Shown: piece after piece, positions 1-7,794 of the stretch | How positions within the stretch are numbered: position 1 is the stretch's first letter | How the letters are laid out: each line of letters begins with the position of its first letter | Assembly (NCBI GenBank): GCA_002400405.1 | Contig: DHFM01000018.1 | Span: 1-33,391, forward strand | From: Candidatus Moranbacteria bacterium UBA4824 | GTDB taxonomy: Bacteria; Patescibacteriota; Minisyncoccia; Moranbacterales; UBA2206 | Reading direction: 5' to 3' | Length of the DNA: 33,391 nucleotides | The notes under the pieces: generated by a model | What the model was told of the DNA's origin: nothing | Seen by the model: only the letters and a program-made list of their open reading frames with translations | The model's database searches: none | Position numbers and translations under genes: made by a program

Positions 1-83
1 ATTTTTTTGATATAATCTCACTCCTATATTCTATCACAAAATCCAGAAAAAATCTTGGCAATTGGGGATAAATTTTGCAACGA

Positions 84-110
84 AAAAACCTCGATACCAT
101 CGAGGTTTTT
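84..110. terminator. Bidirectional intrinsic terminator closing the pilus operon
   Basis: A perfect 12-bp stem (84-95 with 99-110) with a 3-nt loop is flanked by A and T runs on both sides. It lies just past the stop codon of the last pilus-operon gene and can stop transcription from either side. Confidence 0.85.
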
Positions 111-124
111 GCTTTCTAATTCTC

Positions 125-472
125 CTATTTATTCAGTCGAAAAATATCCGGCACATTTTCCAAAGGTTTTTCAAATTCCGTGCTTCGCGCGTTTGTTTCG
201 TCGATGACTTTTTGAAAATTTTCCCGATTAAAAACAGCTTCACTTTTGTCCTGTTTTTCTTTAATATATTCTTCCACACGTCTCTCATCCCAATCAGAAT
301 GAAAAATATATTCATACCAAATACCAACCAAGCCTAGAGCTGAAAAGAATAAGACTACCAGCAGAAAAAACTGGGCTTTTTTGCGAAAGAAATGGCCAGT
401 GCTACAACATATAGCTGAAAGGCTCAAAAATTTTCGCAAATTATTCAAATCGATATTCCAAGTTATTTTCAT
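125..472 (-). CDS. Small single-pass membrane protein at the end of the pilus operon
   Basis: This 115-aa protein is not recognised. It has a basic N-terminus, one clear hydrophobic segment at about residues 33-57 (around FFLLVVLFFSALGLVGI), and a charged C-terminal half rich in Glu, Lys and Asn. It starts 4 nt after the pilO stop, so it is almost certainly co-transcribed with pilM-N-O. The position matches where pilP sits in proteobacterial clusters, but there is no lipobox and no PilP-like sequence, so I do not call it PilP. A role in the inner-membrane pilus assembly complex is inferred from context only. Confidence 0.7.
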   Translation of the reverse strand: MKITWNIDLNNLRKFLSLSAICCSTGHFFRKKAQFFLLVVLFFSALGLVGIWYEYIFHSDWDERRVEEYIKEKQDKSEAVFNRENFQKVIDETNARSTEFEKPLENVPDIFRLNK

Positions 473-476
473 AATA

Positions 477-1139
477 TTATTTTTGGGTATAAACTATGGC
501 ACTTATAGCGCTATTTAGAATTTCCTTTTTGTTTTTTTCCTCCTCCTTATTCTTTGCCGAAAAAACATTTTCCTTGCCGGATGAATCATTTTCCAGTATT
601 TGTTTCTTAGAATTTATGGAAATTATGTTCACATAAAAATGTTGATTTTCCAATAGATGAATAAAATTAAGTAAGCTTTGATAGTCTCCTTGCAAATTAA
701 TTTGCATAGGAAAATAATTAGTATAGGAAATTTCATCCATTATCCCCTTCGCTTCTTTGTTCTTTTTTGCGTTAGCCTTTATTTTTTCAATTTCTTTTGG
801 ATCAACTTGATCGCCAATTTTAAGATCAATTATATTGCCGGATTTTTGTGCGATTAAATCAATACTTTCTATGAAACTAATTTCACTTCCGGGACTCAAA
901 AGAACATCAGTTGAATTTTTTTGCGCTTTGTAATCTTCCCAATCATTTTCCATTTTTGGCAAATTACCAAGTTTCATATTTTCTATTTTTTGATCAACTA
1001 TTTTTTCTTGAATTTTTTGAGAAGTTGCTTTTATCTTTTCCACCAAAGGAAAAACTAGAAAATAGGCTATCAACGAAAAAACCAACGCATAGCCCATAAT
1101 AAGAAGAATTAATTTATTTTTCATCCAAATTATTTTCAT
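477..1139 (-). CDS. pilO: Type IV pilus inner-membrane assembly protein PilO
   Basis: The protein is bitopic: a short cytoplasmic N-terminus, a TM helix at about residues 9-30, a coiled-coil stretch (EKIKATSQKIQEK), then a ferredoxin-like periplasmic domain. The segment around QGDYQSLLNFIHLLEN is typical of PilO C-terminal domains. In the family PilO pairs with PilN to link the cytoplasmic PilM ring to the pilus. A TTG at 1154 would lengthen it by five residues, but the ATG at 1139 forms an ATGA overlap with the pilN stop and is preferred, giving 220 aa. No clear Shine-Dalgarno is visible, so translational coupling to pilN is likely. Confidence 0.85.
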   Translation of the reverse strand: MKIIWMKNKLILLIMGYALVFSLIAYFLVFPLVEKIKATSQKIQEKIVDQKIENMKLGNLPKMENDWEDYKAQKNSTDVLLSPGSEISFIESIDLIAQKSGNIIDLKIGDQVDPKEIEKIKANAKKNKEAKGIMDEISYTNYFPMQINLQGDYQSLLNFIHLLENQHFYVNIISINSKKQILENDSSGKENVFSAKNKEEEKNKKEILNSAISAIVYTQK

Positions 1140-1690
1140 TGATTTTTTAGACAATTTTTATCAATACTTAAGTCTATTTGAAAAACGATATCACTTTTTC
1201 CCACCAAATCCGCCAAAGGCAAATTGACATTGGAAAAACATTTTTCACCGGCCAATTTATCCTTAAACAAAATTAGATTATCACGTGTATCAGAAATACC
1301 ACTAATAATGATAGAATAATCGCTCGTACTTATTGACTCTATTTTTACACCAGGAAAAACAAGCTCATTTATTTTTAGAAAAAATTTCGACCAATACAAT
1401 TGACTGTTTTTTATCGAAATAACATCGGAAAAACCTTTATTAGCTTGGCTAAAATTTTTATCCAGCTCTCTAATTTTGTCATATTTTCCACTATTCTCAT
1501 TTTTCTTTTCCGCTACCATAACTGAATCAAAATTTATTTTCAAAATATAGTTGAAAATCAAAAGCATCCCCAAAAAAACCGCCAGAATAACTGTCAGAAA
1601 TATTTCTATTCTTATGGTCGCCGTTATCTTATTTTTTTTAGCAATATCTTCTTTCTTTTCCGGCGATATTAAGTTAAGTCTAATTTCCAT
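1136..1690 (-). CDS. pilN: Type IV pilus assembly protein PilN
   Basis: The protein begins MEIRLNLISPEKK, close to the conserved PilN N-terminus that docks into PilM, followed by a TM helix (about residues 29-50), a coiled coil and a small alpha/beta periplasmic domain. I chose the ATG at 1690, which overlaps the pilM 3' end by 11 bp; an ATG two codons upstream (1696) is equally possible. The longer reading frame back to 1741 lies wholly inside pilM and is rejected. Length is 184 aa, normal for the family. Confidence 0.85.
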   Translation of the reverse strand: MEIRLNLISPEKKEDIAKKNKITATIRIEIFLTVILAVFLGMLLIFNYILKINFDSVMVAEKKNENSGKYDKIRELDKNFSQANKGFSDVISIKNSQLYWSKFFLKINELVFPGVKIESISTSDYSIIISGISDTRDNLILFKDKLAGEKCFSNVNLPLADLVGKSDIVFQIDLSIDKNCLKNQ

Positions 1691-2756
1691 AATCATTTTC
1701 CCGCATAGCCAATCCAACAGACACGACATAGCGCATTGCATCTGCTTGGCTTATTTTGGGTAATTTATCCGCTAAATTTAAGTTTATCCAAGGATCTCCT
1801 AATACTATTTCTTTGGAAATTTTTGTTTTCAGGTAGTCCAAAAGACCTTTGAGATTAGCGCCCCCTCCGGTTAGAATAATTTTTTCAATTTCCGGATTAC
1901 TATGTGACATATTCTGATAAAAATCCATAGTCCTTTCAATCTCTACTGATAAATTTTCCAAGAGAGAATTGATAGAATTTGCAATAGCATTATCTCCGGA
2001 GGAATTTTCTATTCCTTTGTTAATTTTTAGTTTTTCCGCTTCCTCTTTTGAGAAATTCAATCTGCTGGAAATTTCCTCGGTTATACCAAAAGAAGAAAAT
2101 GGGATACTGGATGTAAAATATGGAATACTACCTTCAGAAACAGTAAAACTGGTTTTGTTGGAACCGATATCAACAATAAGAAAAATACTTTCCTTTTTGG
2201 CATTTTTTTCAATTAAACTTCTAATTGAAGCAACCGATTCTACTTCCATTCCACACACTTCTAAACCGCAACTTTCCAAAACTTCTGATAATTTATCCAC
2301 AAAATCCTTAGCCACTGCCGCCGTTAGAACACTTTGCTTTCCATCAAATTTATCTAAAAATTGCCAGTCATAATATACTTGCTCAATAGCCAGTGGGATG
2401 CTGGCTTCAATTTCCCACTTGATGGCTTCCCCCGCTTCTTCTTCACTCATTTCAGGAATAGTTACAGCTCGCAAAAATACTTTTGACTCTGGCAAAGAAC
2501 AAATGACTTTTTTAGTATTAATTTTTTTTGGACCGGCTGTAATTAGAAGTTTTTTTATTATCTCAATTATTTTTTCTTGATTGATTATCTCTCCGTTTTC
2601 AATACAGCCCAGCGGAAGCTCACTCACTCCGAAACTTCTTATCTCATCTTTGGTACCATTTTTTTCTAATTGAAAAACTTTCACCGATAAATCGCTAATA
2701 TCCAAACTGAAATATTTATTACTTAAGTTGATTATTTTTTTATTCCAAAAAGCCAT
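1680..2756 (-). CDS. pilM: Type IV pilus actin-like ATPase PilM
   Basis: This 358-aa protein is an actin/FtsA-fold cytoplasmic protein. Visible motifs are a phosphate-1-like FSLDISDLSVKVFQL near residue 17, the second phosphate loop VDIGSNKTSFTV at about 195-206, and the adenosine motif ILTGGGANLKGL at about 294. In the family PilM forms a cytoplasmic ring that binds the N-terminal tail of PilN, and the two genes overlap here. The first motif lacks the usual GSS after DI, a mild divergence. It is separated from the upstream pilX-like gene by only 33 bp and has an A-rich leader without Shine-Dalgarno. Confidence 0.9.
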   Translation of the reverse strand: MAFWNKKIINLSNKYFSLDISDLSVKVFQLEKNGTKDEIRSFGVSELPLGCIENGEIINQEKIIEIIKKLLITAGPKKINTKKVICSLPESKVFLRAVTIPEMSEEEAGEAIKWEIEASIPLAIEQVYYDWQFLDKFDGKQSVLTAAVAKDFVDKLSEVLESCGLEVCGMEVESVASIRSLIEKNAKKESIFLIVDIGSNKTSFTVSEGSIPYFTSSIPFSSFGITEEISSRLNFSKEEAEKLKINKGIENSSGDNAIANSINSLLENLSVEIERTMDFYQNMSHSNPEIEKIILTGGGANLKGLLDYLKTKISKEIVLGDPWINLNLADKLPKISQADAMRYVVSVGLAMRENDYGN

Positions 2757-2789
2757 TTTTTTTTATTTTGTTTTACATTTACTATTCTA

Positions 2790-4328
2790 TTATACTTCCT
2801 CCCATAAATCAATTGCGTATTGAGAACCTGTAGGAAAATATGGTGGCGGATAATAAAGCAAATTATTATCAAAGTTTAAAATTCGATTAGTATAGCCTGT
2901 GCCATTAGTATAAGCAAAACCATAACGAAGATTAGTTGCTATTGATCCGTTGATTGTAATAGTATTTCGATGATCAGTTGTCCAGCCATCACAAATCCAC
3001 AACCACCAAACCTTATGCCAAGAAACACACCAAGTTCCATATTTTTCCCTCCCTACTCTTCCACTTTGTGCTAAGAGTGCCGCGTCTATCGTTAGAAAAT
3101 CTTGACTATCTCTTACCACTTCAATATCTTTTTGAGCAATAATTCCAATAATATCTGTTCCATCAAAATTAGTGTAAAGAATATTATTCATTCCAATATA
3201 AACATTATCTCCAACAATAGTAACTCTTTTATTGTCTATAGCCCCCTCAAGCCATACATTATTTTCCACAAAAATTATCCCTGCATTGGGAATTGCATAT
3301 GAAGTTGTTGCACTTTCGCTAGTTATTGAATTTGAAGATGTATCATAATTTAAAACAGTTCGCACATCCATTGTGCCATCAGTTTTTAAAATTATATGTC
3401 TGCCATAACTACTATCGTCAAAATATATCCCATGTCCTGATTGTGACTCCGTTCTCATAAAAGCTAAATCCGAAGAAACTCCCGTAAAACTAACTTCAGA
3501 AACTGGAAACTCTCGTCCGATAGCGAAAACATCGCTTCGAGTCATAACCGGATTAGTTGGCGCTTCCAGTGGCCGATAATAGTCATTCACTCCCGTTGCT
3601 GGAGGAATATTTACATGAGTATGCACACCAAATTCATTACCTCCACTATGATCAGGGTCATCAAAAGTAGTCATCAAGCTAGAAACTATATTATGCGCTA
3701 ATCCATCAAAACGAATACCCTTATTAGAATGAATTTTTCCAAAAACTTCCGTGCCTTCTCCAAATCGCATAAAATCATTCGCTAGCACAGCATATTCACT
3801 CCAAGATGGTCGGCGAAATCTCACCTGCACTGTTCTTTTCAAATTTGGTTCTTTATTCGTCCAGCCGGTTGATTTTACAATCACTATTGTTGAACCAGAT
3901 GTCGGCCTTTCTGTTTCAATCAAATATGATCCAACTACTCCACCTTCCGGATCGCTAAAAGTTTTTTCATATGGCGAATCAACTCCTAGCGGACTTCCAT
4001 TTTGCCAAAAATCATCCACTTCTCGAGCAGTTTTTCCAGCTGTTTGATGAGCAAGGTACCAGCGATAAAAATATATTCCCGCTTCCGCAATTTGAAAGGC
4101 TTCTTCTTTTTGGACTCGGTTAGCACTAAATTTAAGTTGGCTAGTAATGTACCCAAGCATCGAAGTCAAAATAATCAACACCACTGCCATAATTATAAGC
4201 GCATACGCCAAAGCCGAACCTTTTTTAGTAGAAAGTATAAAGTAGAAAGTAGAATGCCTTCTTGAATTTATTTTTAAATTTTTAAATTTTGATTTTTTAT
4301 CCATTTTATAAATATTTTTATGCTTCAT
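2790..4328 (-). CDS. PilX-like prepilin/pilus-associated protein with unusual leader
   Basis: A 512-aa protein with one hydrophobic N-terminal helix after a basic KKG (GSALAYALIIMAVVLIILTS, about residues 37-56), then AEAGIYFYRWYLAHQ, a pattern seen in PilX N-terminal proteins. The rest is a large extracellular beta-rich region. A GIIAQKDIEV segment near residue 400 resembles beta-helix proteins found with PilX-type pilins. The Glu at mature position 5 of ordinary pilins is absent, so prepilin peptidase processing at KKG|S is plausible but unproven. The first 34 residues are encoded by an inverted-repeat element (see 4221-4358), which is odd. Its function is inferred as a minor or tip component of the type IV pilus. 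Confidence 0.7.
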   Translation of the reverse strand: MKHKNIYKMDKKSKFKNLKINSRRHSTFYFILSTKKGSALAYALIIMAVVLIILTSMLGYITSQLKFSANRVQKEEAFQIAEAGIYFYRWYLAHQTAGKTAREVDDFWQNGSPLGVDSPYEKTFSDPEGGVVGSYLIETERPTSGSTIVIVKSTGWTNKEPNLKRTVQVRFRRPSWSEYAVLANDFMRFGEGTEVFGKIHSNKGIRFDGLAHNIVSSLMTTFDDPDHSGGNEFGVHTHVNIPPATGVNDYYRPLEAPTNPVMTRSDVFAIGREFPVSEVSFTGVSSDLAFMRTESQSGHGIYFDDSSYGRHIILKTDGTMDVRTVLNYDTSSNSITSESATTSYAIPNAGIIFVENNVWLEGAIDNKRVTIVGDNVYIGMNNILYTNFDGTDIIGIIAQKDIEVVRDSQDFLTIDAALLAQSGRVGREKYGTWCVSWHKVWWLWICDGWTTDHRNTITINGSIATNLRYGFAYTNGTGYTNRILNFDNNLLYYPPPYFPTGSQYAIDLWEEV

Positions 4329-4358
4329 ACTTACTACTTACTACTTTCTACTTTTTTA
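4221..4358. repeat. Inverted short-word element across the pilW/pilX junction
   Basis: The left arm (4221-4257) and right arm (4322-4358) are imperfect inverted copies built from repeats of AGTAGAAAG/AGTAGTAAG words. The right arm fills the intercistronic gap. The left arm lies inside the 5' codons of the downstream gene, giving it residues around HSTFYFILST. An AT-rich spacer separates the arms. Confidence 0.7.
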
Positions 4359-5000
4359 TTGCACCCGATCATAATCATTTAAATTCCTCATTTCTGCAAA
4401 CGATTGAATCTTCACATTATTTGGTAATTTGTTTGGATTAGTATTAACTTGCAAAAATATTTTTATCAGACGGATATCCGCTAGATGACTAACTACTGGT
4501 ATAGTTAGTGGATTATTCACATCATCCCCTGGGTAATCTTTATTGTAATAATAAAAAATCGGTTCGTCGGCTTGGTTGACTACATTAGAAACTAAGGTAA
4601 TTATTTCTTGATCACTCACTGGATAGGTTTTTGGCAAAGTAACTGTTGGTTTTGTAACACCCATTAAAATATTTTGTCCGGATTTGTAAAAATGCAGTCT
4701 CTCTGTGGCTCCATCCTTATCATAATCGGAAAAAAGCACCAGCTCATTGCCATTAGCTGATCTGACCGGATAAGCTCCATCATCCGCTTGCTTGACTCTT
4801 CTAATATAGTCCACAATTTTATTCATCCCTTGCGAAGCATTCATCGAAGATTGACCCATTTCTAAAACATAGGAATTAGTTTTCCAAGTTTTAGAAAACA
4901 GTAAAGTAAAACCACCGATACCCATCGTGAAAATTGCAATTGACATCAGCATTTCAATTAGTGTCATCCCGCTTAAACATTTTTTTATATTTTTTTTCAT
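4356..5000 (-). CDS. Type IV prepilin, PilW/PulJ-like minor pilin
   Basis: A canonical class III signal is visible: basic leader KKNIKKCLSG, cleavage after G, then MTLIEMLMSIAIFTMGIGG with Glu at mature position 5. The start at 5000 gives an 11-residue leader of normal length; the longer frame from 5057 overlaps the upstream gene and is less likely. The soluble part (about 180 aa) has a DYDKDG segment, possibly a calcium-binding loop. It lies between two other pilin-like genes, as minor pilins usually do, and is probably an initiation or tip subunit. There is no Shine-Dalgarno. Confidence 0.85.
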   Translation of the reverse strand: MKKNIKKCLSGMTLIEMLMSIAIFTMGIGGFTLLFSKTWKTNSYVLEMGQSSMNASQGMNKIVDYIRRVKQADDGAYPVRSANGNELVLFSDYDKDGATERLHFYKSGQNILMGVTKPTVTLPKTYPVSDQEIITLVSNVVNQADEPIFYYYNKDYPGDDVNNPLTIPVVSHLADIRLIKIFLQVNTNPNKLPNNVKIQSFAEMRNLNDYDRVQ

Positions 5001-5013
5001 TTTATTGCAAAAA

Positions 5014-6393
5014 TTATTCAGCCAATAATTCAACCGATTCCATTTTGAGCTCCCCACTATTTATTTCTATTTCCCCGGAAATTTCTTGATAGCCCTCCGC
5101 CGTAATTTTTAGGTTATACATTCCATCTTCAAGTGGAGTGCTTTCAGTTTTTGGAAAAAAAGCCGTACCATTTCCATCAGTAGTCGTATCTTCGTTATAT
5201 CCTAAGGTATTACTAAGCTCAACTTTCGCCCCAATGAATGGATCGGTGTTTCCCGCTGTGACTACCTTAATCAAAGCTGAAGTTATATTTTTTGGTGCCA
5301 ATACAACTTTTAAATTCAACTCATCTTCGGATGAAATTGAAATTGGAGGGGCACTATCTGTTCCAATTAATTCATAATCTGAAGTTGGATTGGTAAAGGT
5401 AAAATTATATTGTCCAGGGCTAATTGAATTATATTCTTTTTCTCCGGAAGAATTTGTTTGACTAACTTCATCTAAATTATAAACAGGCAAATAAGGATCT
5501 TCTGCCTCTGTTCCAATTTTTCTTCCTCCCTCTAGGGTAAAACTGACATCGGAAATAGCATGGCCAAAATAATCCTGGGTGGTTATTTTCAAATCAGCCG
5601 TTTTATTTAGTGCAATGTCTGCTGGGTTAATTGATCCTGCCACCACTGAGGCATGCGTGTTAGTTGGATTATATAAAGTATCTGGATAAGGCAACATGGT
5701 TTCTACCGATTCATAGCCTGATTTTGATACCTTTATTTTATATCTTTGGATGGATTCCTTCACCCCGACCAACATAATATTTCCCGAGTCATCCGTTTGT
5801 CTAGTCTCACTAAAACCTAAATCAGAATTAGTGATTTCCACGGTCGCTTGAGGCACTCCCGCACCTCCAGCTTGATCACTGAAAATATTTATCGATAAAA
5901 TTCCATCACCCGAAGTCGCTGCTTCCAGCCCTGGAGGAACAAAACGAGAAAGAAGATATACGCTACCGGCATTTACATTGCTGTCCCCTCCCCAAGAAAC
6001 CGTAATTTTTACTATTTTATAATCCTTATACGCCGTATCATTTGGGCTACCACCAAGGGTTCCATCAAACGAATCATCCACATAAGTAGCCAACGTATGC
6101 ACATGGTAGTTTCTGCCATTTTCCGCCACATCTTCATCTTGAGGGATATTCCCAGCACAAGCTCCGCCCAAAATTCCAACATCATCGTATTTTAGATTTC
6201 TGGCAATTTCCATTCTTTCGTTAGCTAAAGCAATTGCAGCTAAGCGATTTTTAGAAAAAATAATATATCTTGTCCCAACGCTAATCACTTGATAGAAAGT
6301 AATGGTGATAAGTGAAAAAATAAACAACAAAACCAACGCTTCGATGAGAGTAAAGGCAAAATATTTTGTTTTTCTTTTTTTATATTGTTTCAT
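5014..6393 (-). CDS. Large prepilin-like protein with carboxypeptidase-regulatory-like repeats
   Basis: The N-terminus has a class III-like signal: basic leader KKRKTKYFA, then FTLIEALVLLFIFSLITITF with Glu at position 5, although the residue before the cleavage site is Ala rather than Gly. After a pilin head of about 150 aa come at least three beta-sandwich repeats of the CarboxypepD_reg/PEGA type. Each follows the pattern 'variable stretch - TDDSGN or TDGNGT - turn - Y-x-[LI]-K-[IV]-[ST]-x-[SE]-G-Y'. Examples are YKIKVSKSGYES near residue 217 and YNLKITAEGYQE near 428. Such domains suggest an adhesive or spacer role at the pilus tip. The start at 6393 was chosen because the upstream 22 codons lie in a repeat element. 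Confidence 0.75.
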   Translation of the reverse strand: MKQYKKRKTKYFAFTLIEALVLLFIFSLITITFYQVISVGTRYIIFSKNRLAAIALANERMEIARNLKYDDVGILGGACAGNIPQDEDVAENGRNYHVHTLATYVDDSFDGTLGGSPNDTAYKDYKIVKITVSWGGDSNVNAGSVYLLSRFVPPGLEAATSGDGILSINIFSDQAGGAGVPQATVEITNSDLGFSETRQTDDSGNIMLVGVKESIQRYKIKVSKSGYESVETMLPYPDTLYNPTNTHASVVAGSINPADIALNKTADLKITTQDYFGHAISDVSFTLEGGRKIGTEAEDPYLPVYNLDEVSQTNSSGEKEYNSISPGQYNFTFTNPTSDYELIGTDSAPPISISSEDELNLKVVLAPKNITSALIKVVTAGNTDPFIGAKVELSNTLGYNEDTTTDGNGTAFFPKTESTPLEDGMYNLKITAEGYQEISGEIEINSGELKMESVELLAE

Positions 6394-6397
6394 AGTA

Positions 6398-6477
6398 GCG
6401 ACACGAACAATGCGAATTTCATGCGAATGATGCGAATTATTCGTGGCATTCGCATGCATTCGTAGATTCGCATCGCT
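6398..6477. repeat. Short-word hairpin element between pilC and the prepilin gene
   Basis: The word ATGCGAAT and variants recur directly at least four times and then as inverted copies (ATTCGCAT), bounded by AGCGA at the left and TCGCT at the right. The stretch fills the whole intercistronic space and overlaps the last two bases of the pilC stop. Confidence 0.7.
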
Positions 6478-7696
6478 ATTTTATGTTATCCATAATACTA
6501 TACATCGGCTGAAGCATTGAGATAGCAAAAAATCCCACCGCTGAGCCGATAATAACCATCAGAATCGGTTCGATTATCGAAGACATATTTTTTGTAATTT
6601 GCGACACTTCATCCTCATAGAATTCCGCCAATTTTAAAAGAATTGTTTCTGTTTTTCCGGTTTCCTCCCCCACTTGAATCATTTGCGAAACTAACACGGG
6701 AAATATTTTTGGATATTTACTCACAATCGCACTAAGTGTTATGCCTTTTTGAATTTTTGCTACACAATCAATCATGGCGTTTTTATAATAATAGTTAGTG
6801 AGTGTTTCAGAAAGAATTTTCAATGACTCCACCGAGGAAACTCCACTTTTCAAAAGAGAACTGTAGATTCTGGCAAAACGAGAACAATTAACCTTTATCA
6901 CAATATTTTTGACCACGGGCATATTAACCAACAAAAATCCCAGTGTTTTTTTCCCAGCCTCCATCATCATAAAAAATTTTAAAAACATAATAAGCAATAA
7001 AAAAACTACCGCCACTAAAATTCCATGGTGCTGAAAAATATTGCTGATAGCAATAATAAATCTAGTAGAAGCGGGGAGCACAACATCCATATCGGTAAAA
7101 ACACTCATTAACTTTGGCAAAACATAGGTAAGCATCACAATTCCGATTCCAATCATCACCACAAGAATCACCGCCGGATAAGTCATGGCTCCTTTGACCT
7201 TGCTCATCAATTCATGTTCCTTTTCTAACTGCAGTGCTAAGATATTTAAAACTTCTTCCAAATTTCCACTCACTTCTCCAACTCTAATCATATTTACAAA
7301 TAAATCATCGAAAATTCCAGGGTATTTTTCCAAAGCATCCGCAAAAGAATTTCCCGCTTGAATTTCTTCATAAATTTCATCTAAAATTTGCGCGAATTTC
7401 TTTTTTTCAGTTTGAACGGAAATATTTTTTATCGCCCGAGAAAGTGGAAGTCCCGACGCAATCATCACACTTAAGTTTCTGGAAAACATCAACTTATCAG
7501 TAAGAGATATTGAAATAAAACGATTTAGGAAATCAATTTTTCCTTTTTCTTTTTTATTGGATTTTATTTCATTAAAGGAAGTCAAAATATATCCTTGAGC
7601 CCGAAGCTCCGTTGCTAATTCGCGTTCATTTTTCACTTCAAGTTCGCCTTGTTTTGTTTCTCCGGTATAATTTTTTGCGCTGTAGAATATCTTCAT
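6476..7696 (-). CDS. pilC: Type IV pilus inner-membrane platform protein PilC (GspF family)
   Basis: The 406-aa protein has the two tandem T2SSF helical domains of the family, at about residues 65-190 and 265-390. Family signatures include GEVSGNLEEVL in the first half and the matching GEETGKTETILLKLAEFYEDEV in the second. Hydrophobic segments lie near residues 168-190, 218-240 and 375-395. In the family it is the polytopic platform on which the PilB motor acts. The start at 7696 (MKIFYSAKN) is preferred over the ORF beginning five codons upstream. It is separated from pilB by a hairpin-forming element. Confidence 0.92.
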   Translation of the reverse strand: MKIFYSAKNYTGETKQGELEVKNERELATELRAQGYILTSFNEIKSNKKEKGKIDFLNRFISISLTDKLMFSRNLSVMIASGLPLSRAIKNISVQTEKKKFAQILDEIYEEIQAGNSFADALEKYPGIFDDLFVNMIRVGEVSGNLEEVLNILALQLEKEHELMSKVKGAMTYPAVILVVMIGIGIVMLTYVLPKLMSVFTDMDVVLPASTRFIIAISNIFQHHGILVAVVFLLLIMFLKFFMMMEAGKKTLGFLLVNMPVVKNIVIKVNCSRFARIYSSLLKSGVSSVESLKILSETLTNYYYKNAMIDCVAKIQKGITLSAIVSKYPKIFPVLVSQMIQVGEETGKTETILLKLAEFYEDEVSQITKNMSSIIEPILMVIIGSAVGFFAISMLQPMYSIMDNIK

Positions 7697-7704
7697 AAAT
7701 TTCT

Positions 7705-7791
7705 GAACCACTGATTAGCACTGATTATCCTGATTGCACGTGAATAAAAATTCAGTGAAATCAAGTGGTCTCATGTGATAATCAGTGGTTC
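7705..7791. repeat. Inverted repeat between pilB and pilC
   Basis: The arms 7705-7721 and 7775-7791 match at 16 of 17 positions (GAACCACTGATTA core). The word CTGATTA is also repeated directly at 7711, 7721 and 7791. The element occupies the entire pilB-pilC gap and would fold into a long hairpin in the operon mRNA. Confidence 0.75.
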
Positions 7792-7794
7792 TGA

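Noticed and set aside
1..22. Plus-strand promoter from TATAAT at 11-16
   Set aside because: The -35 would lie outside the window, no plus-strand gene follows, and a bidirectional terminator comes within 100 bp.
1136..1138. Recoding of TGA as glycine (as in Gracilibacteria/SR1)
   Set aside because: TGA ends pilN exactly where pilO begins, and conserved Gly positions do not use TGA in the genes I checked.
1140..1154. Upstream TTG start for pilO
   Set aside because: The ATG at 1139 overlaps the pilN stop as ATGA, a better coupled start.
6394..6459. 22-codon N-terminal extension of the large prepilin
   Set aside because: Encoded by the ATGCGAAT hairpin repeat; the ATG at 6393 gives a normal-length basic prepilin leader.
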